Made by a program: the position numbers and the translations under genes. Shown here in pieces: positions 9,264 to 17,908 of a DNA stretch of 64,000 nt (positions within the stretch are counted from its first letter, which is position 1; each line of letters starts with the position of its first letter). Source of the DNA: Thalassospira sp. (lineage in GTDB: Bacteria; Pseudomonadota; Alphaproteobacteria; Rhodospirillales; Thalassospiraceae); the NCBI RefSeq assembly GCF_030690045.1, contig NZ_JAUYHK010000018.1, forward strand, positions 117,863 to 181,862, given 5' to 3'. Under the pieces are notes generated by a model. The model saw only the letters and a program-made list of their open reading frames with translations. It was not told where the DNA came from and did not search any database.

Positions 9264-9277
9264 TGAACATTAGTTCA
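9264..9277. promoter_or_regulatory. Palindromic operator candidate for the polyol operon
   Basis: TGAAC-ATTA-GTTCA is a perfect 14-base dyad 71-84 bases upstream of the binding-protein start. On the minus strand it overlaps a possible -35 (TTGAAC) with TAAATG about 18 bases further on, so a bound repressor would block the promoter. The adjacent SorC/DeoR-type regulator is the likely ligand; this is inference. Confidence 0.5.
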
Positions 9278-9320
9278 ATTCAAGGATGGCTTGTCAAACA
9301 AATTCGTTGCCGCGCTGCAA

Positions 9321-9350
9321 CACAAAAGCCCGTCAGACAGGCTGACGGGC
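9321..9350 (-). terminator. Rho-independent terminator after the SorC-type regulator
   Basis: A 9-bp stem GCCCGTCAG / CTGACGGGC with a 5-base loop is followed on the minus strand by TTTTGTG. It starts 35 bases past the regulator stop, so the regulator is a separate unit from the transporter operon. Confidence 0.8.
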
Positions 9351-9385
9351 CGCAGAAAACCGGGTATTCAAACAGCTGTGAAAAA

Positions 9386-10336
9386 TCAGGACAGCAAAGC
9401 GATTGCCGTGGCCTCGTCGGTGATCAGGGCGGTGATCAGCTTGCCGGTCATGGCGCCGCGAATCGCTGCCACCTTTTTCTGGCCCTTGGCAACGCCGATG
9501 GTGTTTTGCGCCGGGATTTGCAAGGGCGCACTGGTCACCCGGCGATTGACATCATGATCCAGAATGGTGCCATCCCGGTCAAAGGACCAACTGATCAGTT
9601 CGCCAATGCCGCCCTTGTCTTGCAGGCTGCGCAATTCTGCCGGGCTGATGAAACCGTCAATAAACAGCGGGGCATCTTCGCCCAGATGCCCAACCCCGAC
9701 AAACCGGACATCGGCCTTTGCCGCCAGATGCAGGATATTGTCCATCGGCGGCTGTTCCTGAAGGGGCTGGCGCAGGGCGGCGTTGCGCACAATCACTGGA
9801 ATCGGCAACGGATAATGTGGCGCACGGGTCAGATCGGCCAGTTCGGTGACGGCATCATAAAAACTGGCCGCGCCATCGGTGGCGATGGTCCCGACCAGCG
9901 AAACAATTTTATGATGGCGGCCATCAATGCGCTGGGTCTCGTTGACCATGCCGCGCATGGCGCGGCCGGTGCCCAGTGCAATGATTTTTGGATCGGGGGA
10001 CTGCAAAACACGTTCAAGCTGGGCGGCGGCGGCCTGCGCCATGCCAAACATTGCATCGGGGGCGGCCGGGTCGGTCGGCACCACATCGCAATTTTCCAGC
10101 CCGTATCGGTCGCATAATTGCGCGGCCAGTTCCATGCAACGGGCAATCGGATGATCCAGCCGGACCTTGACCAGACCTTCGCTGATCGCGGCGGATACCA
10201 GCCGCTGTGCCGACGGGCGCGAGACACCCAGTTTGGTGGCAATTTCATCCTGGGTATTGCCCGCGCAATAATACAGCCATCCGGCACGGGCGGCTTCATC
10301 CAGTCTGGCGGCTTCTTTCCGGGTACGCTTGACCAT
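9386..10336 (-). CDS. SorC/DeoR-family sugar-binding transcriptional regulator of the polyol operon
   Basis: 316 residues. An N-terminal HTH is seen in QDEIATKLGVSRPSAQRLV (~residues 29-48). A long C-terminal sugar-phosphate-isomerase-like effector domain with LGTGRAMRG and FVGVGHLG follows, which is the SorC/SmoC architecture. Members bind a phosphorylated sugar or polyol and tetramerise on DNA. It lies directly upstream of the transporter operon in the same orientation but is separated by a terminator and an intergenic region holding a dyad. That arrangement, as in the Rhodobacter smo operon, suggests it controls uptake and oxidation of the polyol. Whether it activates or represses cannot be told. 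Confidence 0.85.
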   Translation of the reverse strand: MVKRTRKEAARLDEAARAGWLYYCAGNTQDEIATKLGVSRPSAQRLVSAAISEGLVKVRLDHPIARCMELAAQLCDRYGLENCDVVPTDPAAPDAMFGMAQAAAAQLERVLQSPDPKIIALGTGRAMRGMVNETQRIDGRHHKIVSLVGTIATDGAASFYDAVTELADLTRAPHYPLPIPVIVRNAALRQPLQEQPPMDNILHLAAKADVRFVGVGHLGEDAPLFIDGFISPAELRSLQDKGGIGELISWSFDRDGTILDHDVNRRVTSAPLQIPAQNTIGVAKGQKKVAAIRGAMTGKLITALITDEATAIALLS

Positions 10337-10419
10337 CCCTTTTCCCCGAAATCTGTTTTTATTTGGTTGTTTGCTGTTGCTTGACTAGCGTTTTTTTGCG
10401 GGAATGACCAGCAGGAATG

Positions 10420-10451
10420 AAACAAGCCGCCCGGAAACAGACGGCTTGTTT
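10420..10451 (-). terminator. Rho-independent terminator after asd
   Basis: A 10-bp stem AAACAAGCCG / CGGCTTGTTT with a 12-base loop lies 25 bases past the asd stop. The stem itself supplies the U-rich 3' side on the minus strand. It separates asd from the SorC-type regulator. Confidence 0.65.
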
Positions 10452-10475
10452 ACGCAACAGACGATCAGGATACCG

Positions 10476-11495
10476 TCATTTTTTCGGCAGATATTCCGCC
10501 GCCAGCATTTCGGCGATCTGCACCGCATTCAGGGCCGCGCCTTTGCGCAGATTGTCGCTGACACACCACAGCGACAGGCCATAGGGTACGGTATTGTCCT
10601 TGCGGATGCGGGAAATGAAAACATTGTCCTCGCCCACGACTTCGTGCGGGGTGACATAGCCTTCATCCTGCCGGTGATCGACCACCGAAACACCCGGAAA
10701 CGCTTTCAATGCCTTGCGGGCTTCTTCGACGGTAACGGGCATTTCAAATTCGATGGTGATGGCCTCGGCATGGCCGACAAAAACCGGGACGCGCACACAG
10801 GTGGCATGAACGGCAATATCGGGGTCCAGAATCTTGCGGGTTTCGACCGACATTTTCCATTCTTCGCGCGTGGCACCATCATCCATGAAATCGTCGATAT
10901 GGGGAATGACGTTAAAGGCGATCTGTTTGGTAAAATGTTCCTTGGTCGGCAGATCGTTGACGTAAATGCCACGGGTCTGGTTGAACAATTCATCCATCGC
11001 ATCGCGCCCGGCACCCGATACCGATTGATAGGTCGAAACGACCACGCGCTTGACCGGCTGCAAATCATGCAACGGTTTTAACGCCATCACCATCTGGATG
11101 GTGGAACAATTCGGATTGGCGATGATGTTCTTTTTGGCATATCCGGCCAGTGCGGCACCATTGATTTCCGGCACGATCAGGGGCACGCCCGGTTCCATGC
11201 GAAAGAAGCTGGAATTATCAATGACAACACATCCCGCCGCGGCAGCCTTGGGCGCATATTGTTTGGCGGTGGCACCATCGGCGGCAAACAGGGCGATATC
11301 GATTTTTGAAAAATCGAAATGCGCCAGATCGACCACGGTCAGATCCTTGTCGCCACAGGAAACCTCGCTGCCGATGGATCGCGACGAGGCAACGGCAAAG
11401 ATTTCGTCGGCGGGAAAGTTGCGTTCCGCCAGGGTATTGAGCATTTCGCGCCCGACATTGCCGGTTGCGCCGACAACGGCGATTTTATAGCCCAT
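10476..11495 (-). CDS. asd: Aspartate-semialdehyde dehydrogenase
   Basis: 339 residues from the ATG at 11495; the ORF track begins one codon earlier at a TTG, but AAAGAGG sits at the right distance for the ATG. The N-terminal GATGNVGREM is the NADP-binding loop. The catalytic cysteine is in NPNCSTIQ near residue 130, and the substrate-binding region YQSVSGAG follows near 157. The enzyme reduces aspartyl phosphate to aspartate semialdehyde, the branch point for lysine/diaminopimelate, threonine and methionine. dapF, acting later in the same pathway, is about 25 kb away. It ends at its own terminator. Confidence 0.95.
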   Translation of the reverse strand: MGYKIAVVGATGNVGREMLNTLAERNFPADEIFAVASSRSIGSEVSCGDKDLTVVDLAHFDFSKIDIALFAADGATAKQYAPKAAAAGCVVIDNSSFFRMEPGVPLIVPEINGAALAGYAKKNIIANPNCSTIQMVMALKPLHDLQPVKRVVVSTYQSVSGAGRDAMDELFNQTRGIYVNDLPTKEHFTKQIAFNVIPHIDDFMDDGATREEWKMSVETRKILDPDIAVHATCVRVPVFVGHAEAITIEFEMPVTVEEARKALKAFPGVSVVDHRQDEGYVTPHEVVGEDNVFISRIRKDNTVPYGLSLWCVSDNLRKGAALNAVQIAEMLAAEYLPKK

Positions 11496-11729
11496 CAAAA
11501 GCCTCTTTCATTCTCGGGGATGCGCCACGCCTGCACCAAAAGGTTTTTGTGCCATACGGGCGGATAATCTTGCCGAGATGTAAGCCCTGAGCCGCCCGGA
11601 CGCAAGCAAGTCTTGTCGTTTTACCTCTTGAGATTGCATAAAATTGGGTTAATAATCGGTTCCGGTTGGCAGGGGCTGCGTGATTTGCAGCAGGGGATCG
11701 CATTTCCGGCATAAAGCTAAGGATTGCAG

Positions 11730-12965
11730 ATGACATACCCGATGACACTGGACTGGAAACAAAAAAAAGTTCTGGATTTCTTTCAGACCCATATCACACG
11801 CGGGACACTGGTGTTTCGGGTGGATGGCAAGCACGAAATCGTGCTGGGCGACGGCAATTTGCCCCGCGCCGGGATCACATTGCCCGATTGGGCCGGGACC
11901 CTTAAAATGGCGATCAGCCCGGACCCCGGTTTTGGTGAAGTCTATATGCATGGCGGCTTTGATATGACATCCGACGAGCTTGAGGATGTGATCAAGGTGT
12001 TGCGCCTGAATTTTGAAGGCGGCCATTCAAAAAGCAGTTTCGGCCCGCTGATCGAACGCATTCAGGCCCTGAAATTCCAGATTGCACAATATACTTCGGT
12101 TCGCGCGGCATCGCGCCGGGTGCGGCATCATTATGATATCGGCAATGATCTTTATACCCGGTTCCTTGACCCCGACATGCAATATTCCTGCGCGTTCTGG
12201 GATGACGGGGCTCTGACCCTTGAAGAAGCCCAGCACCGCAAAATGAGCCTGACCACCCAGCGCCTGAAAATTGACAGGCCGGGTTTGCGGGTGGTGGATG
12301 TCGGTTGTGGCTGGGGCGGGTTAAGCCGCTTTATCCGCCGCCATTCCGGGGCCGAGGTGCATGGCATTACGCTTTCGACCGAACAACTGGCATGGGCGCA
12401 GGACCGCAAGGCGGAATTGCCCGCCGAATTTCATCAGGGGCTGGATTACCATTTGATGGATTACCGGCTGTATGCCGATGCCAATGCCGGGCGTTATGAC
12501 CGGGTGGTGTCGGTCGGGATGTTTGAACATGTCGGGCGTCCGCAATTTCGCACCTATTTTAACAAAATCGCGCAATTGCTGAATGATGGCGGGCGGGCGG
12601 TGATCCATACGATCATCAAGCCGCGCCCGGATTTTACCTCGCCGTGGATTGACCGTTATATTTTTCCGGGCGGATATATTCCCGCCGCGCACGAGGTTCT
12701 GGCCGCCGCCGAACAGGCGGAATTGCGGGTCGAGGCCTGTCATTTCCATGATGGCAGCAATTATGCCCGCACCCTGATGGCGTGGCGCGACCGTTTCCGG
12801 GCAACAATCGATCAGCTTGACCCGCAAAAATATGACAACGAATTCAAACGCATGTGGGAATTTTATCTGGCCGGGTGCATCAATGCCTTTGACGCGGGCG
12901 ACGGCGGGGGCGGTATGCGGGTCGGCCAATTTGTCTTTACCAAACCCGGTTACCGGCACACATGA
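11730..12965 (+). CDS. cfa: Cyclopropane-fatty-acyl-phospholipid synthase family SAM methyltransferase
   Basis: 411 residues from the ATG at 11730, with AAGGA seven bases upstream; the ORF track uses an upstream TTG at 11724. Residues ~130-160 carry HHYDIGNDLYTRFLDPDMQYSCAFW and ~190 carries VVDVGCGWGG, the SAM-binding motif I. Both are typical of CFA/Mma-type synthases that methylenate unsaturated acyl chains of membrane phospholipids in situ. FEHVGRPQFRTYF is the conserved catalytic block. The first ~110 residues form the family's lipid-binding N-terminal domain. The gene lies just upstream of an ECF41 promoter. A close relative using another lipid substrate cannot be excluded. Confidence 0.88.
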   Translation: MTYPMTLDWKQKKVLDFFQTHITRGTLVFRVDGKHEIVLGDGNLPRAGITLPDWAGTLKMAISPDPGFGEVYMHGGFDMTSDELEDVIKVLRLNFEGGHSKSSFGPLIERIQALKFQIAQYTSVRAASRRVRHHYDIGNDLYTRFLDPDMQYSCAFWDDGALTLEEAQHRKMSLTTQRLKIDRPGLRVVDVGCGWGGLSRFIRRHSGAEVHGITLSTEQLAWAQDRKAELPAEFHQGLDYHLMDYRLYADANAGRYDRVVSVGMFEHVGRPQFRTYFNKIAQLLNDGGRAVIHTIIKPRPDFTSPWIDRYIFPGGYIPAAHEVLAAAEQAELRVEACHFHDGSNYARTLMAWRDRFRATIDQLDPQKYDNEFKRMWEFYLAGCINAFDAGDGGGGMRVGQFVFTKPGYRHT

Positions 12966-12992
12966 AACGGCACAATAATTTTCGGGTGATCC

Positions 12993-13019
12993 TGTAACAA
13001 ACGCCATCGCTGTCTCGTC
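12993..13019 (+). promoter_or_regulatory. ECF41-type promoter for the CMD-sigma unit
   Basis: TGTAACA at 12993-12999, a 16-base spacer, then CGTC at 13016-13019. The published ECF41 consensus I recall is TGTCACA-N16-CGTC, so spacing and -10 match exactly and one base of the -35 differs. It lies 50 bases upstream of the carboxymuconolactone-decarboxylase gene that precedes the ECF41 sigma gene, as expected for autoregulation. Confidence 0.75.
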
Positions 13020-13020
13020 C

Positions 13021-13055
13021 TGTTTGCAACGGGTGATTTTCACCTTCTGCAAACA
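13021..13055. repeat. 35-bp dyad between ECF41 promoter and CMD gene
   Basis: TGTTTGCA-acg-GGTGA-ttt-TCACC-ttc-TGCAAACA: two nested perfect arms of 8 and 5 bp with a symmetric 3-base internal loop. It begins two bases after the -10 motif and ends just at the ribosome site (AGGAAA at 13055-13060). It could be an operator or a 5'-UTR hairpin that hides the ribosome site. No U-tract follows, so it is not a terminator. Confidence 0.7.
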
Positions 13056-13069
13056 GGAAAGATACCGTA

Positions 13070-13504
13070 ATGAGCCGTTTTGAATTTCCCAAAGCCACGC
13101 CGAAACTGTTTCAGGCCATGTTGAAACTGGCCGATGCCCTGTCGGATAATGCAGCGATCCCGCCGGTTTTGCGCGATCTGATCGAAATCCGGGTATCGCA
13201 AATCAATAATTGTTCCCATTGCCTGCGCATGCATGCCAAAAGTTTTATCGAACATGGCGGCGACACCCGGCAACTGACGATGGTGGCGGTATGGCGCAAT
13301 GCCAACGGGTTCGATGCGGCGGAACGTGCCGCCCTTGACTGGGCCGAATGCCTGACGCGCAATGCTGACAAGGACACAATTTCGCAAAGCTATCAGAACC
13401 TTCTGGCGCATTATGACGTTGCCCTGATTTCCGAAATCTCCTGTATCGTTTCGACGATGAATGCCTGGAACCGGTTGGGGATTGCACAACACGAACTTGC
13501 CTGA
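13070..13504 (+). CDS. Carboxymuconolactone decarboxylase/AhpD-like protein partnered with ECF41
   Basis: 144 residues. The redox motif NCSHCLRMH (~residue 46) with C-x2-C and a following His is the AhpD/CMD-family active site, and ERAALDWAECLT (~80) is the usual second block. Members act as small thiol peroxidase-like or proton-relay enzymes in the cytoplasm; the true substrate of ECF41-linked CMD proteins is unknown. It lies 82 bases upstream of the ECF41 sigma gene in the same direction, the typical association described for this sigma group. An ECF41-type promoter and a long dyad precede it, so it is probably the sigma factor's main target. Confidence 0.85.
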   Translation: MSRFEFPKATPKLFQAMLKLADALSDNAAIPPVLRDLIEIRVSQINNCSHCLRMHAKSFIEHGGDTRQLTMVAVWRNANGFDAAERAALDWAECLTRNADKDTISQSYQNLLAHYDVALISEISCIVSTMNAWNRLGIAQHELA

Positions 13505-13586
13505 AAAACGGTTTTTTTGCCGGAATAATCATGATTGGCGATGTGGGTCCTTGCCCGCATCGCCGGTGCCATTTGTGGATTGACCC

Positions 13587-14474
13587 ATGCAGGATGCGAT
13601 ATTCGAGGATCACCGGCCCCGTTTGATGGCGCTGTCTTACCGGATGCTGGGCAGTCATTCCGACGCCGAAGATGCGGTGCAAGATGTCTGGCTGCGCTGG
13701 CGTGCCGCCCGGCATGATGAATTGCGCGATGTCACCGGCTGGCTGGTGCGGGTCTGCGGCAATATCTGTCTGGATGTTCTGAAATCCGCCCGGCGGCAAC
13801 GCGAAACCTATGTCGGGCAATGGTTGCCCGAACCATGGGTGCCCTCCATCCCGCCCGAGGCCGAAGACAACCTGATCCTGCGCGATGATTTGTCGCAGGC
13901 CTATCTTTTGATGCTGGAACGGCTTGATCCGGTGGAACGGGTGGCGCTGGTCCTGCATGAAGTGTTCGACTGGAACCACGATGCCATTGCCCCGGTGATC
14001 GATCGCACCGCCAACAATGCCCGGCAAATTCTGTTTCGCGCCCGGCGGAAAATGGCGGATGATGTTCCCGGCAGTCCGCTGCGTGCCGCCGATATCATGA
14101 TGGCCGATCGTGATGATATTGCCGCCTTTGTCGAGGCGTTTGGCAGTGGCGATGTCACCCGGATCATGGCGCATCTGGCCCCGGATGTGACCCTGCATTC
14201 CGATGGTGGCGGCAAGGCATCGGCGGCGGTCAACCGGATTTACGGTGCCGATCATGTGGCACGCTTTTTTGCCGGAATCCGGCGCAAGGCCCCGGCGGGG
14301 TACATATCGGAAATCGTGCGGGGCGGGGCGGAATATTGGCTGTTATTGCGTATGAAGTCCGGCGAAATGCCGGTAACGGCCATCAGTTTCCGTCAGGATG
14401 ACACCGGGTTGCATGACATTTTCATTCACCGCAACCCGGATAAAATCGCCCTGTTTGCCCGTCTTGCCGCCTGA
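13587..14474 (+). CDS. ECF41-family RNA polymerase sigma factor with C-terminal SnoaL-like extension
   Basis: 295 residues. Region sigma-2 covers ~1-75 (YRMLGSHSDAEDAVQDVWLRW) and sigma-4 covers ~105-160. A ~110-residue NTF2/SnoaL-like domain follows in place of a separate anti-sigma factor. All three ECF41 signature motifs are visible: WLPEP in the linker (~residue 76), DGGGK in the C-terminal domain (~211), and NPDKI at the end. In studied ECF41 proteins the C-terminal domain both restrains and assists transcription, and the target is the neighbouring CMD/oxidoreductase/epimerase gene. Here that neighbour is the CMD gene with a matching promoter. The stimulus is unknown. Confidence 0.93.
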   Translation: MQDAIFEDHRPRLMALSYRMLGSHSDAEDAVQDVWLRWRAARHDELRDVTGWLVRVCGNICLDVLKSARRQRETYVGQWLPEPWVPSIPPEAEDNLILRDDLSQAYLLMLERLDPVERVALVLHEVFDWNHDAIAPVIDRTANNARQILFRARRKMADDVPGSPLRAADIMMADRDDIAAFVEAFGSGDVTRIMAHLAPDVTLHSDGGGKASAAVNRIYGADHVARFFAGIRRKAPAGYISEIVRGGAEYWLLLRMKSGEMPVTAISFRQDDTGLHDIFIHRNPDKIALFARLAA

Positions 14475-14479
14475 TCCTG

Positions 14480-16531
14480 TCAGGGATTGGCGGTAATGCC
14501 CAGTCCCAGCAATTCGGCTAGGGCGGGCGGCGGTAATTGCCCGCCTGCAAGGGCACCGATCAGCACAGGCTGTTGCGGGGCAAGGCCGATTTGCAAATGC
14601 TGCGGGGTGGCCAGCCATTCCGCCAACTGGCCCAGCGCATCGGCCAGAACCGGGCTTTGGGCAAAGGCCTGCTGGGTTTGCAAAACCGTCATCCCGGCCA
14701 TCAATTGCATTTCGTCGGGTGCCATACCGTTTTGCAATGATGCCAGACCCAGCATGAAGGGCAGCAATTTTTCGCCCGACACTTCAAGATTGGCTCGGGC
14801 AAATTCAAGCTGCGTCATCACAATGATGCCCAGATTGCCAATATCGGCAACCTGCGTGTCGAGCAGGGCATGCATGGTGTCGGCAGGCAAGCCGGCCAGC
14901 ACCAGTTCCAGTTTTGCCGCCCCGATATCGCGCAGTTCCAGATTGTCGATGGCATAAATATAGGTGCCGTCTTCCGGGTTCCAGACCTGATGCATTGCCA
15001 TATCAAGGGTCAGAGTGTTGAGGTCGTCGATATCAAGCGTTTCCAAAATCACCGGGTCATTGGCAATCCTGTCGGGAAACCGGATTTTCAGGCCGGAAAC
15101 CGTGCTATCCAATGACCGTGCATAGGCGAAACCGGCATTGGGTGGCGTTTCAATATCGCCAAATTTCCCGTCCAGAAGATCAATCATGGTGCCGAATTGC
15201 TCGTCATCGGAGATGTCGATATCGAGTTTTTCAAGGCGATAGGATTCAAACAGGGGGCGGCCCAGGGGAAAGCCCAGTTCGCCCATCGTCATTTCCTGCA
15301 TGCGGGCCATTTGCGCCTCGGGATCGTTCAGGCGGCGCGTGGGAAAATGATTGTCCCATAAGGCAATCAGTTCCGGAAAATGGATGCGCCGGACATCCAG
15401 TGCCCCGACTTTCAAGGACACAGCCGGGCTTTCTTCAAGGGTGACAAGCCTGAAACCGGCCGCATCAAGTTGCCCCAGAATGCCTGCGTCCAAACCGTTC
15501 AGGGCAAATCTGCCAAGGCCAATTTCGCCTTCGGGTACGGTGATTTTCGGGTCTTGCAGGGATACGCTGGCAAAACGGATGGCCTTGATCGCGGCAATCA
15601 TTTGATCCGGGTCGGGATTGGTTTGCAGATCGCGCCACATATCGGGGGTGATGTCGTGGTTAAAATCGCTGATTTCAATCTGCCCGACAGACATGCCACC
15701 ACGATTACCACGATCGGCAATTGCCAGCCCGTCAAGACGGGCCATGCCAATGCTGCGCACCGTCAAATCCTTGCCGTCAAAGGCGGCAATATTGACGGTT
15801 GTGGTATCGTCAAGTGTCAGCGACAGGTCGGAAAAGGCGATTTCCCGGCACAGGGCGGCGTCGGTGGCATCAATCGTGCTGTCCAGTAACTGGCCGATCA
15901 GTTGCACCGGACCGGCACATTCGGCAAACGCGCCCTGGGCCATGTTGCCACTGACCGGTGTGGGGGCGGTTTTGCTGAAATTCCAGTCGGTAACGTTCAG
16001 GCTGCCAATCGTGTCATAGCCGATATTGGTGCCGTCCAGCCGGGCAAAGCGGTTTTGATGGACACCGTTTTGCAGGGTGACATCAATGATGTCGGCCTTG
16101 CCGGCAACATAACCCTGCGGCATCCATGTGGCGGTGTTGACCTGAACATTTTCAAGGGTGGCCTGCTTCATGGTGATTTTCAGGCCGTTGCGGGTGATGC
16201 GCGGATCATCAAGCCGCATTTTTGCGGCAATGCCGCTGCTGCCCGGTGTGATGCCGTAAAAGGCCAGCCAGTCCACGCCGTCAAATTCAATCCGGTCCGC
16301 TTCGTAATAGGAACCATCCTGATGGGCCAGTTTGATATTGTTGGCCGACAGGGTGCCACCAAACAGCGACATGCGAAAATCGGAAAATTCCCCGCGTACC
16401 TGCGATGCCGGATCGGTCAACGTCGCACGCAACTGGCTCAGCATATAGGCGGGGGCGGCAAAATGCAGACCTGCACCTACCAGTCCGGTGACGACAATCG
16501 CCCCGAGAATCAGCTCTTTTCTTCTGCTCAT
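14480..16531 (-). CDS. Large membrane-anchored protein of unknown function
   Basis: 683 residues from the ATG at 16531; an upstream in-frame ATG at 16645 would add 38 residues without hydrophobic character. Residues ~8-30 (LILGAIVVTGLVGAGLHFA) form one N-terminal membrane anchor. The rest is soluble, rich in Asp/Leu, with many short strands such as GRFALNGLDAGIL and GLAIADRGNRGG, suggesting a repetitive beta structure outside the cytoplasm. This resembles AsmA/DUF-type bridge proteins in general shape, but I cannot assign a family. It is convergent with the sigma gene (5-base gap) and follows leuB after a terminator, so it has its own promoter. Confidence 0.75.
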   Translation of the reverse strand: MSRRKELILGAIVVTGLVGAGLHFAAPAYMLSQLRATLTDPASQVRGEFSDFRMSLFGGTLSANNIKLAHQDGSYYEADRIEFDGVDWLAFYGITPGSSGIAAKMRLDDPRITRNGLKITMKQATLENVQVNTATWMPQGYVAGKADIIDVTLQNGVHQNRFARLDGTNIGYDTIGSLNVTDWNFSKTAPTPVSGNMAQGAFAECAGPVQLIGQLLDSTIDATDAALCREIAFSDLSLTLDDTTTVNIAAFDGKDLTVRSIGMARLDGLAIADRGNRGGMSVGQIEISDFNHDITPDMWRDLQTNPDPDQMIAAIKAIRFASVSLQDPKITVPEGEIGLGRFALNGLDAGILGQLDAAGFRLVTLEESPAVSLKVGALDVRRIHFPELIALWDNHFPTRRLNDPEAQMARMQEMTMGELGFPLGRPLFESYRLEKLDIDISDDEQFGTMIDLLDGKFGDIETPPNAGFAYARSLDSTVSGLKIRFPDRIANDPVILETLDIDDLNTLTLDMAMHQVWNPEDGTYIYAIDNLELRDIGAAKLELVLAGLPADTMHALLDTQVADIGNLGIIVMTQLEFARANLEVSGEKLLPFMLGLASLQNGMAPDEMQLMAGMTVLQTQQAFAQSPVLADALGQLAEWLATPQHLQIGLAPQQPVLIGALAGGQLPPPALAELLGLGITANP

Positions 16532-16643
16532 ATGTCCGTGCTTTCCGTTGCTGTGTCGCGCAAGGGTATTTTTTTGAGGATTGCTATCCAGTTGTATGGT
16601 CTTGCCGCAATCTGTCAAGCACCCTTTCGCAAATGCGGGCAGC

Positions 16644-16669
16644 AAAAAAGCCGGGTTTCCCCGGCTTTT
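16644..16669 (-). terminator. Rho-independent terminator after leuB
   Basis: GCCGGG-TTTC-CCCGGC flanked by A and T runs; on the minus strand the stem is followed by TTTTTT. It lies 33 bases after the leuB stop and ends the leucine operon. Confidence 0.88.
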
Positions 16670-16701
16670 GACGTCAAAATGTTGCTGATGCGATATCGCA
16701 A

Positions 16702-17805
16702 TCAGGCGATTTTGTTCAGTTCGCTGATCACCGATTCACCCATCACGGAGGTTGAAACCCGCGCCATACCCGGCTGCATGATGTCACCGGTGCGCAGGCC
16801 ACCCTTCAGGACGTTCTGAACGGCGGTTTCGATCATGGTGGCGTCATCACCCATGTCGAACGAATAGCGCAGCATCATGGCAAAGGACAACAAGGTCGCC
16901 AGCGGATTGGCAATATCCTGCCCGGCAATGTCCGGGGCCGATCCGTGGACCGGCTCGTACAGCGCACGGCGTTTGCCATTGGCATCTGCCGCGCCCAGCG
17001 ATGCCGATGGCAACATGCCCAGCGACCCGGTCAGCATGGCGGCACAATCAGACAGAATGTCGCCAAACATGTTGGTGGTGACCATCACGTCGAACTGTTT
17101 CGGGTTGCGGACAAGCTGCATGGCAGCATTATCGACATACATATGGCTGACTTCGACTTCGGGGAAATCCTTGGCGACCCGTTCGACCACTTCGCGCCAC
17201 AGCACGGTGGATTCCAGAACATTGGCCTTGTCAACCGAACACAGGCGTTTGTTGCGCTTCATCGCCATGTCAAAGGCGACACGCGCAATGCGTTCGACTT
17301 CGGGTTCGGAATAAATCAGGGTGTTGAAACCAACCCGCACACCGTCGCGTTCTTCGATGCCGCGCGGCTGGCCGAAATAAATGCCGCCGGTCAATTCGCG
17401 CAGGATCATGATATCCAGACCCTTGACGACTTCTTCTTTCAGGGTCGATGCCCCGACCAGCGCATCAAAGACCAGTGCCGGGCGCAAATTGGCAAACAGG
17501 CCCATTTCCTTGCGGATTTTCAAAAGGCCGCGTTCCGGTTTGATATCAAACGGCAGATTATCCCATTTCGGACCCCCGACCGCGCCCAGCAAAACCGCAT
17601 CGGCTTCCATCGCCATCGCAAGGGTTTCATCGGTCAGCGGATTGTTGTGGGCGTCAATCGATGCGCCGCCAATCAGGCCTTCGGTAACGTCAAAATTGAC
17701 ACCGCGTTTTTTGGTCATCCAGTCCATAACACGCTGGACCTGACGCATGACTTCGGGGCCGATACCGTCACCGGGCAGCATCAATACTTTTTTGGGGGTA
17801 CTCAT
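16702..17805 (-). CDS. leuB: 3-isopropylmalate dehydrogenase
   Basis: 367 residues, the normal length. [10 protein letters not shown] at the N-terminus, VGGPKWDN near 77, [10 protein letters not shown] near 135 and [12 protein letters not shown] near 280 identify the beta-decarboxylating dehydrogenase family, leucine branch. It oxidises 3-isopropylmalate to 2-isopropyl-3-oxosuccinate with NAD+ in the cytoplasm. GAAGG eight bases upstream supports the ATG. It is the last gene of the leuC-orf-leuD-leuB cluster and is followed by a terminator. The gap to leuD is about 100 bases, so an internal promoter is possible. Confidence 0.97.
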   Translation of the reverse strand: MSTPKKVLMLPGDGIGPEVMRQVQRVMDWMTKKRGVNFDVTEGLIGGASIDAHNNPLTDETLAMAMEADAVLLGAVGGPKWDNLPFDIKPERGLLKIRKEMGLFANLRPALVFDALVGASTLKEEVVKGLDIMILRELTGGIYFGQPRGIEERDGVRVGFNTLIYSEPEVERIARVAFDMAMKRNKRLCSVDKANVLESTVLWREVVERVAKDFPEVEVSHMYVDNAAMQLVRNPKQFDVMVTTNMFGDILSDCAAMLTGSLGMLPSASLGAADANGKRRALYEPVHGSAPDIAGQDIANPLATLLSFAMMLRYSFDMGDDATMIETAVQNVLKGGLRTGDIMQPGMARVSTSVMGESVISELNKIA

Positions 17806-17908
17806 ATCCGATACCTTCGCAATGTTATCAGCGCAGACGCGCCGGGCAGGTTATGCGGGACAAAAAGGCGGCGAAAAGAAAAACCCCTTTCGCCGCCGGG
17901 AATGAAGA

